From assembly GCA_963989385.1 (NCBI GenBank), contig OZ022506.1, positions 23,499,903-23,563,902 on the forward strand: a stretch of DNA of 64,000 nt, in the 5' to 3' direction. The notes under the pieces are model-generated. The model did not search any database. It had not been told where the DNA came from and saw nothing but the letters and a program-made list of their open reading frames with translations. The DNA is from Ctena decussata (Eukaryota > Mollusca > Bivalvia > Lucinida > Lucinidae). Shown here one piece after another: positions 44,693-55,445 of this stretch; positions within the stretch are counted from its first letter, which is position 1; each line of letters opens with the position of its first letter. Made by a program: the position numbers and the translations under genes.

Positions 44693-45852
44693 CGGTAAAC
44701 TGCATTGTTATATTTGTCTTGAATACACAGGGAAATTGCATTATTCGTACAGATTCTACTGGCAGCAAGCCTCATAGTCCGCTCACAGGTATTAATACAT
44801 AATTACGTACCATTTTGCCTGAACATTGTATTTTACTTTTTGATGATTCTCTAACGTACGTCACTTTGGTTGCCAACTAAAATGACCCAAATCATTTTCT
44901 AACACTTTATGATTAACTCGATGATGTTTAAAATGGTGGAGTCGTAATGACGTTGTACATTGTCACATTCACACTACAACCGGGTCACAAACTCTTCCTG
45001 GTTCTGCATGGAACTTCCTGTGTCGTCAGATGGCCCATACAATCTTTAGCATCCCCTCAACAGTCATGCAGTGGTAATCTCGCCAGCGTTAAAAATCTTG
45101 TGCGCTACTCATCTCCATAGCTTTATTAAAAATAGTGCAGATTATATTTTATTTACATCGTTTGAGATCAGAGGATAGATTCTTAGAAATCTAAAATTTG
45201 AGATCGATTTAGACTATTATTCTAGATCATCGTCTTTTATTTTATTTGGATCCTTTTGAAACTAATCAGTCTTTGAATCGACTGTCCAATTAAAATTAAG
45301 AAATTACAGTATGTTTTTTCTGGTTTCGTGATATTGTCAGGGTCACTGACGAGGCTTTATTAGCCGAAACTACGTAGTCTGGCCCATGTTCCTACTTCTG
45401 TATGTATTCTCTGCTCTTGAAGGAACTTTTTAAGATTTTAATTGAACTTGAAATAAGTATAATAAAGTTTTCACAATATATATTATGCTTCACTGCATTC
45501 CGATCGGTACATACACTTTAACTCGTTTCATTTTGATGGAAAACCATTAGAACCATTTCTTCATGCTATGAAAATAAAACCTGTGACATAAACTTCTGAC
45601 GATGAAATATTCATTTTGAAAAACATGAATAATCTATACAACACGCACCTGCGATGAAAATGAGGGTGCCTCCAATACAAACGTGGCATGCATGCTGACA
45701 GCTGTAGTTTGTGTCCCGGAAACAGCTTCTTCCAGAATCGCCTCTGTGACTTATCAGCAACCTGTAAAAAATGATAAAAATAAGTGTTATTATTGTTCAT
45801 GTCTTAAGTTCTCATGCTGTATGACATACCATGCAGACCCCGATGGTAGTAA
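44693..45852. other. No gene recognised
   Basis: Contains GGTTGCCAACTAAAATGACC at 44869, a word shared with the palindrome inside the TTAA element at 51895. Short ORFs near 45561-45880 have no motif. Confidence 0.4.
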
Positions 45853-46090
45853 TGTATTTCTAGCTTTATATCAGACCTAAATAACTTGTATCCACAGAAA
45901 TGAGGGCGGGTTAGGATTTTCTTACCAAGCTAAGTTGTTGCTGATCTTGTCAATATGGCGGCCGCTGGATCTTCTGCTTGTCCTTCTGCGCATGCGTCAG
46001 TCCAAGATGAGGTCTCCCTACATTCCGGAGAGGGGCTCTAATCCATGGGACCAATCCGGCGGTCGTGGATCAAGGGCTGTCGTCACTACA
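45853..46090 (-). repeat. 3-prime LTR of the gypsy element
   Basis: 238 bp, TG...CA, nearly identical to 54379-54619 (for example ATATGGCGGCCGCTGGATC and CATTCCGGAGAGGGGCTC in both). The purine tract lies directly outside at 46091-46105. The few differences between LTRs suggest a fairly young insertion. Confidence 0.85.
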
Positions 46091-46137
46091 CTCCTCCCCA
46101 CTTTATCTTGAAAGTCGGAGCCAGCACTGGAAGGAAG

Positions 46138-46610
46138 TTGCGTCTTGAAGAGAGACTATAAGTCTTTTCTTTGATCTGGCTGAGCGCTGGTTCTAGTTCC
46201 AGAAATTTGGAGCTGGTCGGACATTGGTTCAAATCTAGAAGACCAGAAATCTGAAGCTGGCTGGCGTTGACTATTTCCGAACTAGAAGTCCAGAAATTTG
46301 GAATTGGTTACCCGAACTAGAAGTCCAGGGAATCTGGATCACCACAAACTAGAAGTCTGTGATACTTGATGAACTAGAAGTTCATGATGACTGGTGAGCT
46401 AGAAGCCCACAATGCTGGATGAACTAGAAGTCCATGATGACTGGTGAACTAGAAGTCCACGATACTGGATGAACTAGAAGTCCATGATGACTGGTAAACT
46501 AGAAGTCCACGATACTGGATGAAATAGAAGTCCATGATGTCTAGTGAACTAGGATTCCAAGATTTCTTTGTAGATTAGAAGTATAATCATGTGAACTAGT
46601 TGAAAATCTC
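46138..46610. repeat. Minisatellite GAACTAGAAGTCCA-type, 24-25 bp units
   Basis: About ten units such as GAACTAGAAGTCCATGATGA with CTGGT or CTGGAT spacers lie between the end of the TatD ORF and the 3-prime LTR, with looser ACTAGAAGTCCAG units upstream. The word ACTAGAAGT also occurs inside the ORFs of the element. Confidence 0.75.
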
Positions 46611-46645
46611 AGGGCCATGAGTGTCTAAAATGATATTCACCAGCA

Positions 46646-49017
46646 TTAAGTATATATAAGGACTAGAAGTCTACCCAACCACAGTACTGGCACTATTGGT
46701 CCTGGTAAAGATGTCTGGAGTTCTCCACTGTAATCTCCAGAAGACGATTGGTTGAAATCCCTCTGTACTCGGCCATAGCCTTGGCCACAGTGAACACTAC
46801 CTGGTGAAGAATTCTGTGTTCCCATACTTTGAAAATAGGGCGCGTCGGACTCTAAAAGAAGACGTGTTTCTTCCACCGAACGCAGGGCCTCTACTTGGTC
46901 TTGACTAAAGGTCCGCACCAGGTTAGTGAATCCAAAGTAAGTCCTTGGGAAAACTTCCAACCACCTCTGGAGGACATACTGGTTCCCTGTTTAGCAGTCG
47001 AGATGAATGGAATGGTTTGGCCTGACGTACTGCTTTAAGACATGGAGCAGTAGTAGGTATACTTCCGTCCCACAATCATTCTTCATCCCATGCTGGTCCT
47101 GAAGCAATGGCAACACCCTTTGAATAAGGTTCACCTGATGATGCCAGTTATTCATTGGCTCTGCATGATCCAGACCCACTTCTCCAAACGCCTTCACTCT
47201 GTGATTCGTCAGAATACTCGACAATTCTTGGATGGACTCTTCAACGAAGCGGTCACCACCATGAGCGTGTCTAGGATGAATGCCAACCGCAACAAACATA
47301 TCCCTTGGAGGGTCTAGAAGACGCTTGCCAGAAGGGTAAGTGTGAGGATCACAGTAAACCGCAACTGATCCCACAAGTTGTATCCTTTCCTTACGGTTGA
47401 CATAGACTGACTTTAGAACACCATCCAAAGATCCCTGGGATGGTAGTCCACACCGCTGAAGCGATCTGTCCAGGTGAAAATGGCTATCAAAGGCCATGGA
47501 AAGAGTTTCAGCTTCTTCACTAGGTTGTGGTTCTCGAAAGCTGTCTCTCCAATACTGTCTTTCTTCATCTAGGCTGGCTGCAATTAAAAGAATGGCCTTC
47601 CAGTGGATCAGAACACCAGGTGAATTGGCTGGTTCCAAGGTGAAGTCATTAGGTACTTCATACTGGAGAAAACGGCACATCTCCACCGTGGCATTCCGGT
47701 GTACATCTGAAACACTGGAGTTGTCTGCTACTGCGAAGAAGTGTTGAATGTTAACAAAATTCACAAGCGCCTCCAGAGTCGCTGGTCGACCCAACAACCA
47801 TCTTGCAGCCTGCATCAGTGCCTTCTTTCTGCCTCTGAGAACTTGAAGATCCTGAGGAGGGAGAGTCTCTGTAAAGATCCCAGGAATGTGCATCTTGAAA
47901 GCATGGGCCTTGATATACCTTTGAGGCTCATCACATCCCGGCACCAAGCACTTCTGGAACCTAGGTCTTGCCTTCTTAGACTTCCTGTCCTGATCTCTCT
48001 CCTCTCTTACTTCCTTGACCTGAGATAGAATATCGTCCACTCGTTGCTTCTTCAACACTGAAGTGGAGATCACTAAGGGTGAAGCAACACGCTTCCCTAC
48101 AGGCCTTTCAGTGCGAGGATATTCTACCGTCATGCCTCGTCCCAGAGTAACTGTCCTTTCAGAAGGCTTGAAATGCACAGGTACCGAACTAGAAGTTACT
48201 AAGGACTCTCTGTGTGCTTTAGACGTATATTCCTGACTGGTGACACTCATGCCCGAGGTTGAAGCCTGAGATTCCCGCACATGCTTCCTCCTTTCTTGAT
48301 ATGAGCTGTCCTGCTGTCTTGAATCCTTCCTCGAGCTAGAAGCATCGAGTCTTGGAAGCGCAGACACTGCAGGTTGGGGTGGTGGTTGCCTTGGTCTAGC
48401 CACAGAACCATGCCTAGATACTCCAGCATCATGACTAGAAGTCTCTGATGACTGTAGCACAGGACGTTCGGCTTGCTTCTTGGTGGCAACTCTTGGTGAC
48501 CTTCTTAGAGCAGGAACTGGCGATGGGACTGGATTAGCTTTCTCTGGGGAGCTCATCAGTAGGGCATCCTCCTCTTCCTTCCTCAACTGCAATTCCAAAA
48601 CATCTTCCCGTCCTTTTGGCTCCTGGGCTGTAGCAGAAGGATAGTACCTTATGTCACACCTACCAGCCGTAGGGTCGTACTGTTGTTCTTTGAGAACAGG
48701 AAGATCTGGAAATAATGTACGTTGCGACTGATCAACTCCCTATCGACAACCTGGTAAGCTTGCATAGTTCTTGCAGCTTCCTTTAGCCAGCTTCTCCATG
48801 TTTTCTTGTTCCTGGACTTGACTTCTTTCTCTTTCACCAGGTTCATCATGCTCAATATGGCCTGTAGAAGGTTCTTAGACTTCTCACCACCACTAATGTA
48901 GCGCGGACAGAGGCTGATTTTAGAGATGAATTTCTCTGCAGGCTTGTAGACCTCGCCTCTCTCCAGATACATGTTGACCTCATCTTGGAAATCCTTGGAC
49001 AGTCCACTTCTTGCCAT
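46646..49017 (-). pseudogene. Second retrotransposon ORF: zinc finger plus TatD-type metallonuclease domain
   Basis: Starts at the ATG of MARSGLSKDF, about 50 bp after the end of pol. It would be roughly 790 codons but is broken by a frameshift near 48738-48740 (a C/G run) and one in-frame TAA at 46991. After a Ser/Pro-rich N-terminal half comes a C-x4-C-x9-H-x4-H zinc finger (numbering from 48598: C217, C222, H232, H237). The TatD-like region follows: DSHFHLD (H373, H375), VAVGIHPRHAH (H441), GEVGLDH (E473) and, beyond the stop, FPRTYFGFT and LLLESDAPYF. TatD proteins are metal-dependent DNases/exonucleases. Two ligand positions look lost: no L-H-x-R motif is seen, and the usual I-H-x-H-C-F reads IHLDC then TAA. 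The nearest eukaryotic relatives by motif are TATDN2-like proteins (inference). Confidence 0.75.
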
Positions 49018-49069
49018 TGTTTCTGCAACAGACAAAAGACAGAAACGCGTTTTACTATACGGCAGAGAT

Positions 49070-50380
49070 TTACTGATCAGGAGCAATGTCCTTACATGCC
49101 CTGCACTTGTATTTTCAATGCTTAAGGCATCAGTCACACTGACGTTCACACAAGAACCATGGTACCACTCATCACAGTAATCACATTTAATCATAAATCT
49201 CCCACTCCATGGTGCTCTACAGGTACAGTAGACTTCCTCATTGTCTGTATTCTCTTGTCGTGGGAAATCATCTGTATCATCAGGTGATTCCTTGAATTTA
49301 GTGATCCAGACTGGCAGGTTTCTATCTCTGCAAGGCATCATGCTGTCATGCTTTGTCACAAAGATGGCTTTCCTCAGCTTGACCCTGTATAGGTAAGCTG
49401 ACAACTTTTTCACAATTATGGCAGGACCTTTCCACGGGGAACACAGCTTGCAAGACTTTCCTTTAGTGACAGCAGTATCTAGAAGATAAACTACATCACC
49501 TTCAGCGTATGGTCTTAATAAAACTTTAAGATCATAGTTTCGCTTCATACACTTTAAAGACGTTTTCAGCGTACTCCTCGCAGTGTTGTGTGCTTTCTGT
49601 AGATTTGACAGCAGTTTGGACACATATTCGCCATACTCTTCTGGTCTGTCTGCTCTGGCATTCGGAAACATCAGCTGAGCTGGAGTATTGACCTCTCTTC
49701 CCAACATCAATTTGTTAGTCGTGAAACCAGTACTTCTGTTAACTGAAGCCCTTATAGCCATAGCAATTTGCTGGATGTTTTGGTCCCATTTATCTTGAGA
49801 TTTTCCTAGAAAACATCTGACAGCATCCATCAACGTCCTGTTAAAACGTTCTACTTGACCGTTGGCTGAGGGTCTATATGGCGTAGTCCTAGATTTGTGT
49901 ATCTGTAAAGCTTTACACAAAGTTTCAAACAACTTACTGTCAAAATTACGTCCTTGATCCGAAAAGATTTGTAACGGAAATCCAAAACGGGAGAAGAAAT
50001 TGTCTATTGCAGCCTTTGCTGTCTCTTCAGCTTTCTGCGTTGGTAATGGCACACATTCAATCCGTTTGGTGAATTGATCCACCATCATAAGACAATGTTC
50101 ATTTCCACTTGCAGTTTTGGGCAATGGACCAAGAAAGTCAATGTGCACACGTTCCATAGGTGCTCCTGCTTGGAATTCTGTCAAAGGGACCTTGCCATAG
50201 ATTTTATTCTTCTTGTTTTTGCTGCAGACTGAACAGGTCGTGACATAAAATTCTACATCTTTGGAACGGTTAACACAGAAGAATTTTCCCTTCAACTTCG
50301 CCTTTGTCCTGGCTATACCATGGTGACCTGAAGAGGGAATATCATGATGTAATAACAACGCCGTCTCCCTCCTTCAGACT
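49070..50380 (-). pseudogene. Integrase with C-terminal PHD finger (end of pol)
   Basis: Order: zinc-binding HHCC region (His at residues 4-13; C42 and C45 in CSVC, counted from 50358), then a catalytic core with D74 (HIDFLGP), D134 (SDQGRNF) and E170 (NGQVERFNRT), a DD35E triad. PWKGPAIIVKK near 308 sits where a GPY/F module is expected. A PHD finger follows: C378, C380, C392, C395, H400 and C403 in one frame. Its last pair (CRAC) is in the next frame after a one-base loss in the T/A run at 49112-49115, and pol then ends at TAA 49070-49072. All core catalytic residues are intact. A one-base gain near 50367-50369 separates it from the upstream pol frame. Confidence 0.85.
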
Positions 50381-51060
50381 ATCTGGGATCACTAGAAGTA
50401 GATCCTGGTCCTCAGACAAGCTTTTTCTGAATAAAACACCATCAATTAATCGAAACACCTCTTTATTCAACCAATAATACTTCGCTTGAGGACTGGAAAG
50501 GAAAAGTGTACCGTCATCTGGCGCTTTCTGGTTCTTAAGCCAATCTTAGATGAAAATTAAGTCCCTGTCTTTGGCCAGTTCTTCCTATAGGTCCTGGTGA
50601 GTGAAGCCCCAATATGACGGACTAGCCGAACTGTTTTGTGTTACCACACAACATGACTGTATATGGCTCTTTTCGTATGGACCTCGAGTAACAATATCGA
50701 AATGACACTCACTCCCTTGCAACCCTACAGTATCCATTGAAAGAACAACATCTAGGAGGTTTACTTCTACTCCTGCTGAGATGTGATCTAGAAGACCAAC
50801 ATCACCTGTATGTGAAGTTTCAATTGCTGCAGTCTGTTTATTGGAGCTTTTAGTGTTTACAAGTAAATCTCTGGAAAGACTTACATCCTTTTCACCTGAT
50901 ACTTCTTCTAGTAACGACCTGTCTGTCATCTCTGCAGCTGCCTCTTTATGGTGCACCACTTCATTGGTTGTCTTTCCAGCCTGTACAGTTAATCCAATAG
51001 CATCATCCACATCGTCAGTGAAGTTTGCCCATTGTGCATCCGCCCCTGGTACAGTAATGA
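50381..51060 (-). pseudogene. Pol linker between RNase H and integrase
   Basis: Carries the CSGCHYC zinc-knuckle-like motif at the end of the RNase H frame. After a one-base gain in the C run at 51043-51046 the frame continues ADAQWANFTDDVDDA. TAG at 50585-50587 and TAA at 50546-50548 interrupt it before DWLKNQKAP and LFLSSPQAKYYWL. Such Cys pairs and acidic spacers are usual in animal gypsy pol proteins. Confidence 0.7.
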
Positions 51061-51726
51061 CAACCACTGCATGGCAAATCTGCAGGACGTATGCCAGCTA
51101 GATATGCTGAACACGGTACTAGAGGGTCTGGAATCCTTGAAAGGGCGTCCGCGTTCCCATGTTTAGCTCCGGCACGATGTTTAATTACCATATTGTACTG
51201 AGACAATTCTTCTATCCATCGAGCTAGCTGACCTTGCGGCTCCTTAAACCGTAATAACCAAGTCAAACTGGAGTGATCTGTTTTCACTGTAAAAATCCTG
51301 CATAGAAGGTAGTATCTGAACTGTCTGGTAAACCATACAACAGCTAAGAGCTTTTTTCTTGTGGTACAGTAATTCTTCTGTTCTGGAGTCAAAGAGAAAC
51401 TGCTAAAAGCTATAACCCTTTCTGCTCCATCTTGGACCTGTATGAGCTCTGCTCCAATAGCAACATCAGACGCATCCACATCCAAAATAAAAGAATCTGT
51501 ATTGTTTGGTAAAGCTAACACTGGAGGTGTTGTTAAAGCTTTCTTTAAAGCCTCCTTTTCGTTAACTCCCCACTTGAATTGGTTCTTGTCCGTTAAACAG
51601 TATAATGGCTGAGCCAAATCTGCGAAGTCTTTAACGAAGAATCTGTGGTAGTTTGCTAAGCCCAAGAACCTTTCTACATTCTTTGACGACTTTGGGACGG
51701 GCCAGTTGACTATCTTGTCTATGTCT
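51012..51726 (-). pseudogene. RT connection and RNase H domain
   Basis: NYHRFFVKDFADLAQPL is the typical gypsy RT/RNase H junction. LDVDASDVAIGAEL gives the first catalytic Asp, KTDHSSLTWLL the third residue and GNADALSRIPD the last. The expected Glu in K-E-L-L-A-V-V is Lys (residue 105 from the Met at 51665), which should abolish activity. It is separated from the RT by the TTAA element. Confidence 0.85.
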
Positions 51727-51730
51727 TTAA

Positions 51731-52278
51731 AGGCCCCATTGCTCTATCAGCATGAAATATTTTATCGTGAGGTATCGCTGCAAACTTCTCACTACAGTTT
51801 CGCCATTGATTATTATCGTGATTGGCAGGCTTTGAAAAATCAAAACGTCCTTGAGTTTACCATAAAATAGATTTGAAAAAAATAACTAGGTCATTTTAGT
51901 TGCCAACCAAAATGACCTACTTTCGATTTCACAAGCTTTATTTCATGATAAAAATATAACGTACAGGCGGTAAAAATATAAGGTACAGGCGTTTAACAGG
52001 TGATAAAAATACAATGTACAAAAAGCATTAGGCAAGGATCCCATTGATTGTGCCGCTGTTCCATTATTGCATTGCTTAACGGGGAACCAGAGACGAAACC
52101 CGTGTTTTTGTGGAGACTTATCATTTTTTTCAAAATACCTTGTTCCTTCTTTTTTTGTCAGTTATATGCTACAAAAAAGCACATCAACCGACATATTTTC
52201 ATCAATACTGAAGGCTGTACTAGTTTCAAAATGATTTGTAATTTGACGGTTTTTACTTTTGATAGGACTATGGAGACT
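51731..52278. mobile_element. TTAA-flanked MITE inserted in the RT reading frame
   Basis: Flanked by TTAA at 51727-51730 and 52279-52282. The ends are imperfect TIRs: AGGCCCCATTGCTCTATCA and, from the right, AGTCTCCATAGTCCTATCA. Removing it and one TTAA restores the RT frame exactly (SM-AFK-DIDK). It contains the hairpin GGTCATTTTAGTTGCC/AACCAAAATGACC. TTAA duplications are typical of piggyBac or Kolobok. No transposase. Confidence 0.8.
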
Positions 52279-52282
52279 TTAA

Positions 52283-53233
52283 AAGCCATGGATAGTTTGT
52301 TTCCACTAACAATTCTACCTAAGAATTCTACTTGTTTTTGAAAGAAAAGACACTTCCTAGGCTTGAGTTTCATACCATGGATCCGGAACCTTTCTAGAGC
52401 TTCTGCTAAGTTCTGCAAATGCTCTTTGAATGTTTTTCCCATCACAAGGATATCGTCCAAGAATGCCAAAATAGTTTTCCAGGTCAAACCACGAAGAATC
52501 AAGTTGAATACACGAGAAAACGTAGCAGGTGCATTGGTCAAACCGAATCCCATCTTAACATGTTCGAACACTCCAAACTTTGTTACAAATGCGGTTTTCT
52601 TTCTATCTTCTTCTTTGACCTGAACTTGCCAGTAAGCCGAATTAGCGTCTAATTTAGAAAACCAGACGTTTGCTGCTAACGTATCAAGGAAATCTTCTAC
52701 CAATGACAATGGAAAAGTGTCCTTCACAGTTACATCATTCAATGCTCTGTAATCTATACACCATCTGACAGAACCATCTCTCTTCCGAATCATTACTGCG
52801 GATGAGGCCCATTCGGAAACAGACTCCCTGATGACACCAGCATCTAACATTTTCTTCAGATGCCTCTTCTTCACCAACGAAACATGCAGGAGTTCTTCGC
52901 ATGTGTTGCTTGCTTGGTTTAGCATCCCTGGTGTCAATGGTATGTTCAATTGCAGTAAAACTACCCAAGTCAAAATCATTTGTGGCAAATACATCAGCAT
53001 CTATATTAGTTGCATAGAAGATTGGCCAACTGTTCTCTTTGCTGACTGTCTAAGTGTTCCGAGGATGATTTAAACACTTCTTGAAGATGTACTGGGACTT
53101 TGGCTGCAATTTTCTCAAGCGTTTGTTCTGGCTGCAGATTCTGCTTAATTTGTTCACCTTTCACTTGTTTTGGGAGTGTATCTGAGTGACTATAAGCCGA
53201 CTGCAGACCTTGCTCTTTTTCCTCGCCTTGCAC
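52283..53233 (-). pseudogene. Reverse transcriptase domain
   Basis: Visible motifs in order: LDAGVIRESVSEWASSAV, KRDGSVRWCIDYRALNDVT, FSKLDANSAYWQV, KTAFVTKFGVFEHVKMGFGL, FLDDILV (the YxDD box as FLDD, residues 180-183 of the frame from 53000) and KCLFFQKQVEFLGRIVS. Upstream the frame is shifted near 52860, where the CFVGEEEA text continues in another frame, and again near 53020. Polymerase active-site residues are intact. Confidence 0.9.
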
Positions 53234-53339
53234 CTTTATTTTAACTGTCTCTGAGTGGCTAGAAGCCGACTCAGAAACCTCGTTGTCCCCTAGAATATTG
53301 TCAATTTCATAAGCATTTCCTATCTCCTCCTTCCTATTG

Positions 53340-53899
53340 AATGTTTTACAGCCTGAATTAGGATTTACAAGACAAACTACTGGATTTTCTTCTGGATGAT
53401 CTGATATGTGGCATCACAATGCCTTTTTTCATAACTACATCTCCCGGTTCTATGTAGTAGTCATCTAACTTAGTGTCCATCTTGCAAGGCAAACGAACAG
53501 CTGAATTGGGTGGAACCACTACCCTCTTCATCAAAGACACTCGTGCCACAACAGGCTTTCCATCTTTGAATATTGTCTCCATGGGGATTGATTCACCATT
53601 CAGGACTAATGTGTTAGAATGCATGTCCAGTAACACGCCAAGATTATGTAACATGTCATGACCTAACAGCATTGCGTCACTGATTGGTGTCACATATACC
53701 TTTTCATTAAAAGTCTGCGATCCCAATTGTAGCTTTAGTGGTTGGATGATGAATCCTTTTATCACCATTTTTTGTCTGCCATTTGCATGGTAACTTCTAT
53801 TTTAGCTGGCTTCTCTTTCAAGCTTTCATATACCTGAGATGACAGAATAATTATGTCTGCACCTGAGTCGATTCTGGCTCTTACCCATTTATCGCCAAC
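53340..53899 (-). pseudogene. Retropepsin-type aspartic protease
   Basis: RARIDSGADIIILSS contains the catalytic D-S-G-A loop (plus strand about 53855-53875). The frame breaks at the T/A run 53768-53773 (one base short) and continues with FIIQPLKLQLGSQTF, LLGHDMLHNLGVLLD and a second break near 53400. Typical single-domain gypsy protease. Confidence 0.8.
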
Positions 53900-53905
53900 T
53901 TTTAA

Positions 53906-54050
53906 AGGCCCCATAGCTCTATCAGCATGCAATATTTTATCGTGAGGTATCGCTGCAAACTTCTCACAACAGTTTCGCCATTGATTATTATCGTGATTGG
54001 CCGGCTTTGAAAAATCAAAACGTCCATGAGTTTACCATAAACTAATTTCG
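53906..54050. repeat. Second, partial copy of the TTAA MITE
   Basis: 145 bp nearly identical to 51731-51870 (AGGCCCCATAGCTCTATCA, TCGTGAGGTATCGCTGCAAA, ATCAAAACGTCC), again directly after TTAA (53902-53905). Its right end is absent, so a deletion probably removed it together with gag. Confidence 0.75.
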
Positions 54051-54378
54051 GACTACCTTAAGAATTATTTATTCAGCTAAAAGCCAAACAAAACTGTGCA
54101 CCTCAAAGAAACTGGCTGGCCCCGAAATATTGAATGATAAACCAAACTAATAAGCTAAAAGCTCAAAATTTATTTATTTATCATTACAATCTGCCAAGTT
54201 ATTAAATTGAACCTGTCACTCTTTCCTCCCTCTAAAAGTATGAAGGAAGCAGCGTAGTGTTTCAAAGAAACAAATGTTCACTGGCGTCACGAAAACTCGT
54301 GACGAAAATCTGATAACTAGAATACTGGGGAATTTCCTCGCATTGAGATTGTCTTCCAGTTTGCCTCGTCCCCCATTA
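54051..54378 (-). other. Leader remnant of the gypsy element; gag absent
   Basis: Non-coding. TGGGGGACGAGG, two to five bases inside the 5-prime LTR (plus 54365-54377), looks like a tRNA primer-binding site. No Gag frame or CCHC knuckle is present. Confidence 0.55.
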
Positions 54379-54619
54379 TGTATTTCTAGCTTTATATCAG
54401 ACCTTAATAACTTGTATGGGGCTCAGAAATGAGGGCGGGTTAGGATTTTCTTACCAAGCTAAGTTGTTGCTGATCTTGTCAATATGGCGGCCGCTGGATC
54501 TTCTGCTTGTCCTTCTGCGCATGCGTCTGTCCAAGATGAGGTCTGCCTACATTCCGGAGAGGGGCTCTAATCCATGGGACCAATCCGGCGGTCATGGATC
54601 AAGGGCTGTCGTCACAACA
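54379..54619 (-). repeat. 5-prime LTR of the gypsy element
   Basis: 241 bp, TG...CA on both strands (minus-strand start TGTTGTGACGACAGCCC). Pairs with 45853-46090. Confidence 0.85.
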
Positions 54620-55445
54620 CTAGGTAGATGAGAGTCCGCACTGCTTTGCGAGATACGCACAGAATTAAGTTGATGTAGTCTTTAAGGCAGACAGCAATAG
54701 AGGAAAAATAAATCACTTAAACCTGATCAATAAGCACTAATAATGCAAAATATACAGCATGTTTTAGACTTCAAACATATTCAGTCATTTCTAGTTTAGA
54801 GTATCAGTATAAAATTGTTCTCAGTTTTCCTCTATGTAGTCAAACAGTAATAATCCAGCATACACGCAATGTTATAACGACGCCACATGAACGGCGATGC
54901 TACGTCATTAATAGCACCGCCGTTTTCATGTTGCGAAGGGTTTTGGTGTATTGAATTGCTCAGAGCTATTCCGTAATCATCTCGCATGCACACAATGTCA
55001 TAATTACTTCTTATCATATCACGTCGCTGTTTTCAGTGGATAAAAGTGTGTTACAAAAATCGGATGACCACACGTGTAATAACATTTAGGTGCGTATATG
55101 CTACGTCACTGATAATGACCGTGTCAGCAATGCGTTTTGTTATTAAAATAATGTTCATTTTGAAGCCGACAAAATCTCAGTTTAACGGGTCATATGATAA
55201 ACAGAAACTTCCATGAGTGGTCATTTCATTTAAAATTATGAAGCTCGCCGATGGGTCGTTTCAAAAATTTCATATAATAAGCCGGTCAATGCCACGTCGC
55301 ATCCTACAACAACGTTGTTTTGATGGTACGGAGTGTTTCCATGAATGGTCTTTCAACAAGACAGTAATAATTATAACGAAAAAAATGATAACAAAAATAC
55401 TTACCTCTATGGCCTCAGCTTTTCTGTCTGGGATTCTTAGCAAAC
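54620..55445. other. No gene recognised
   Basis: Non-coding stretch between the LTR element and a retroelement fragment. Confidence 0.4.

Larger units (their letters stand above)
45853..54619 (-). mobile_element. Ty3/gypsy LTR retrotransposon, defective, with TatD-bearing extra ORF
   Basis: Two direct LTRs of about 240 bp enclose, in minus-strand order, protease, reverse transcriptase, RNase H, integrase with PHD finger, and a second ORF with zinc finger and TatD domain. A primer-binding-like TGGGGGACGAGG follows the 5-prime LTR and a purine tract GTGGGGAGGAG precedes the 3-prime LTR. Gag is missing: only about 470 bp separate the primer site from the protease. Several frameshifts, three in-frame stops and two insertions of a TTAA element show the copy is dead. 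GGTAG occurs just outside both LTRs (45845 and 54623) and may be the target duplication, offset three bases from the TG/CA ends. Confidence 0.85.

Noticed and set aside
45845..54627. GGTAG as proven target duplication of the gypsy element
   Set aside because: It lies three bases outside the TG/CA ends on both sides, so it remains only a candidate and the exact LTR edge is uncertain.
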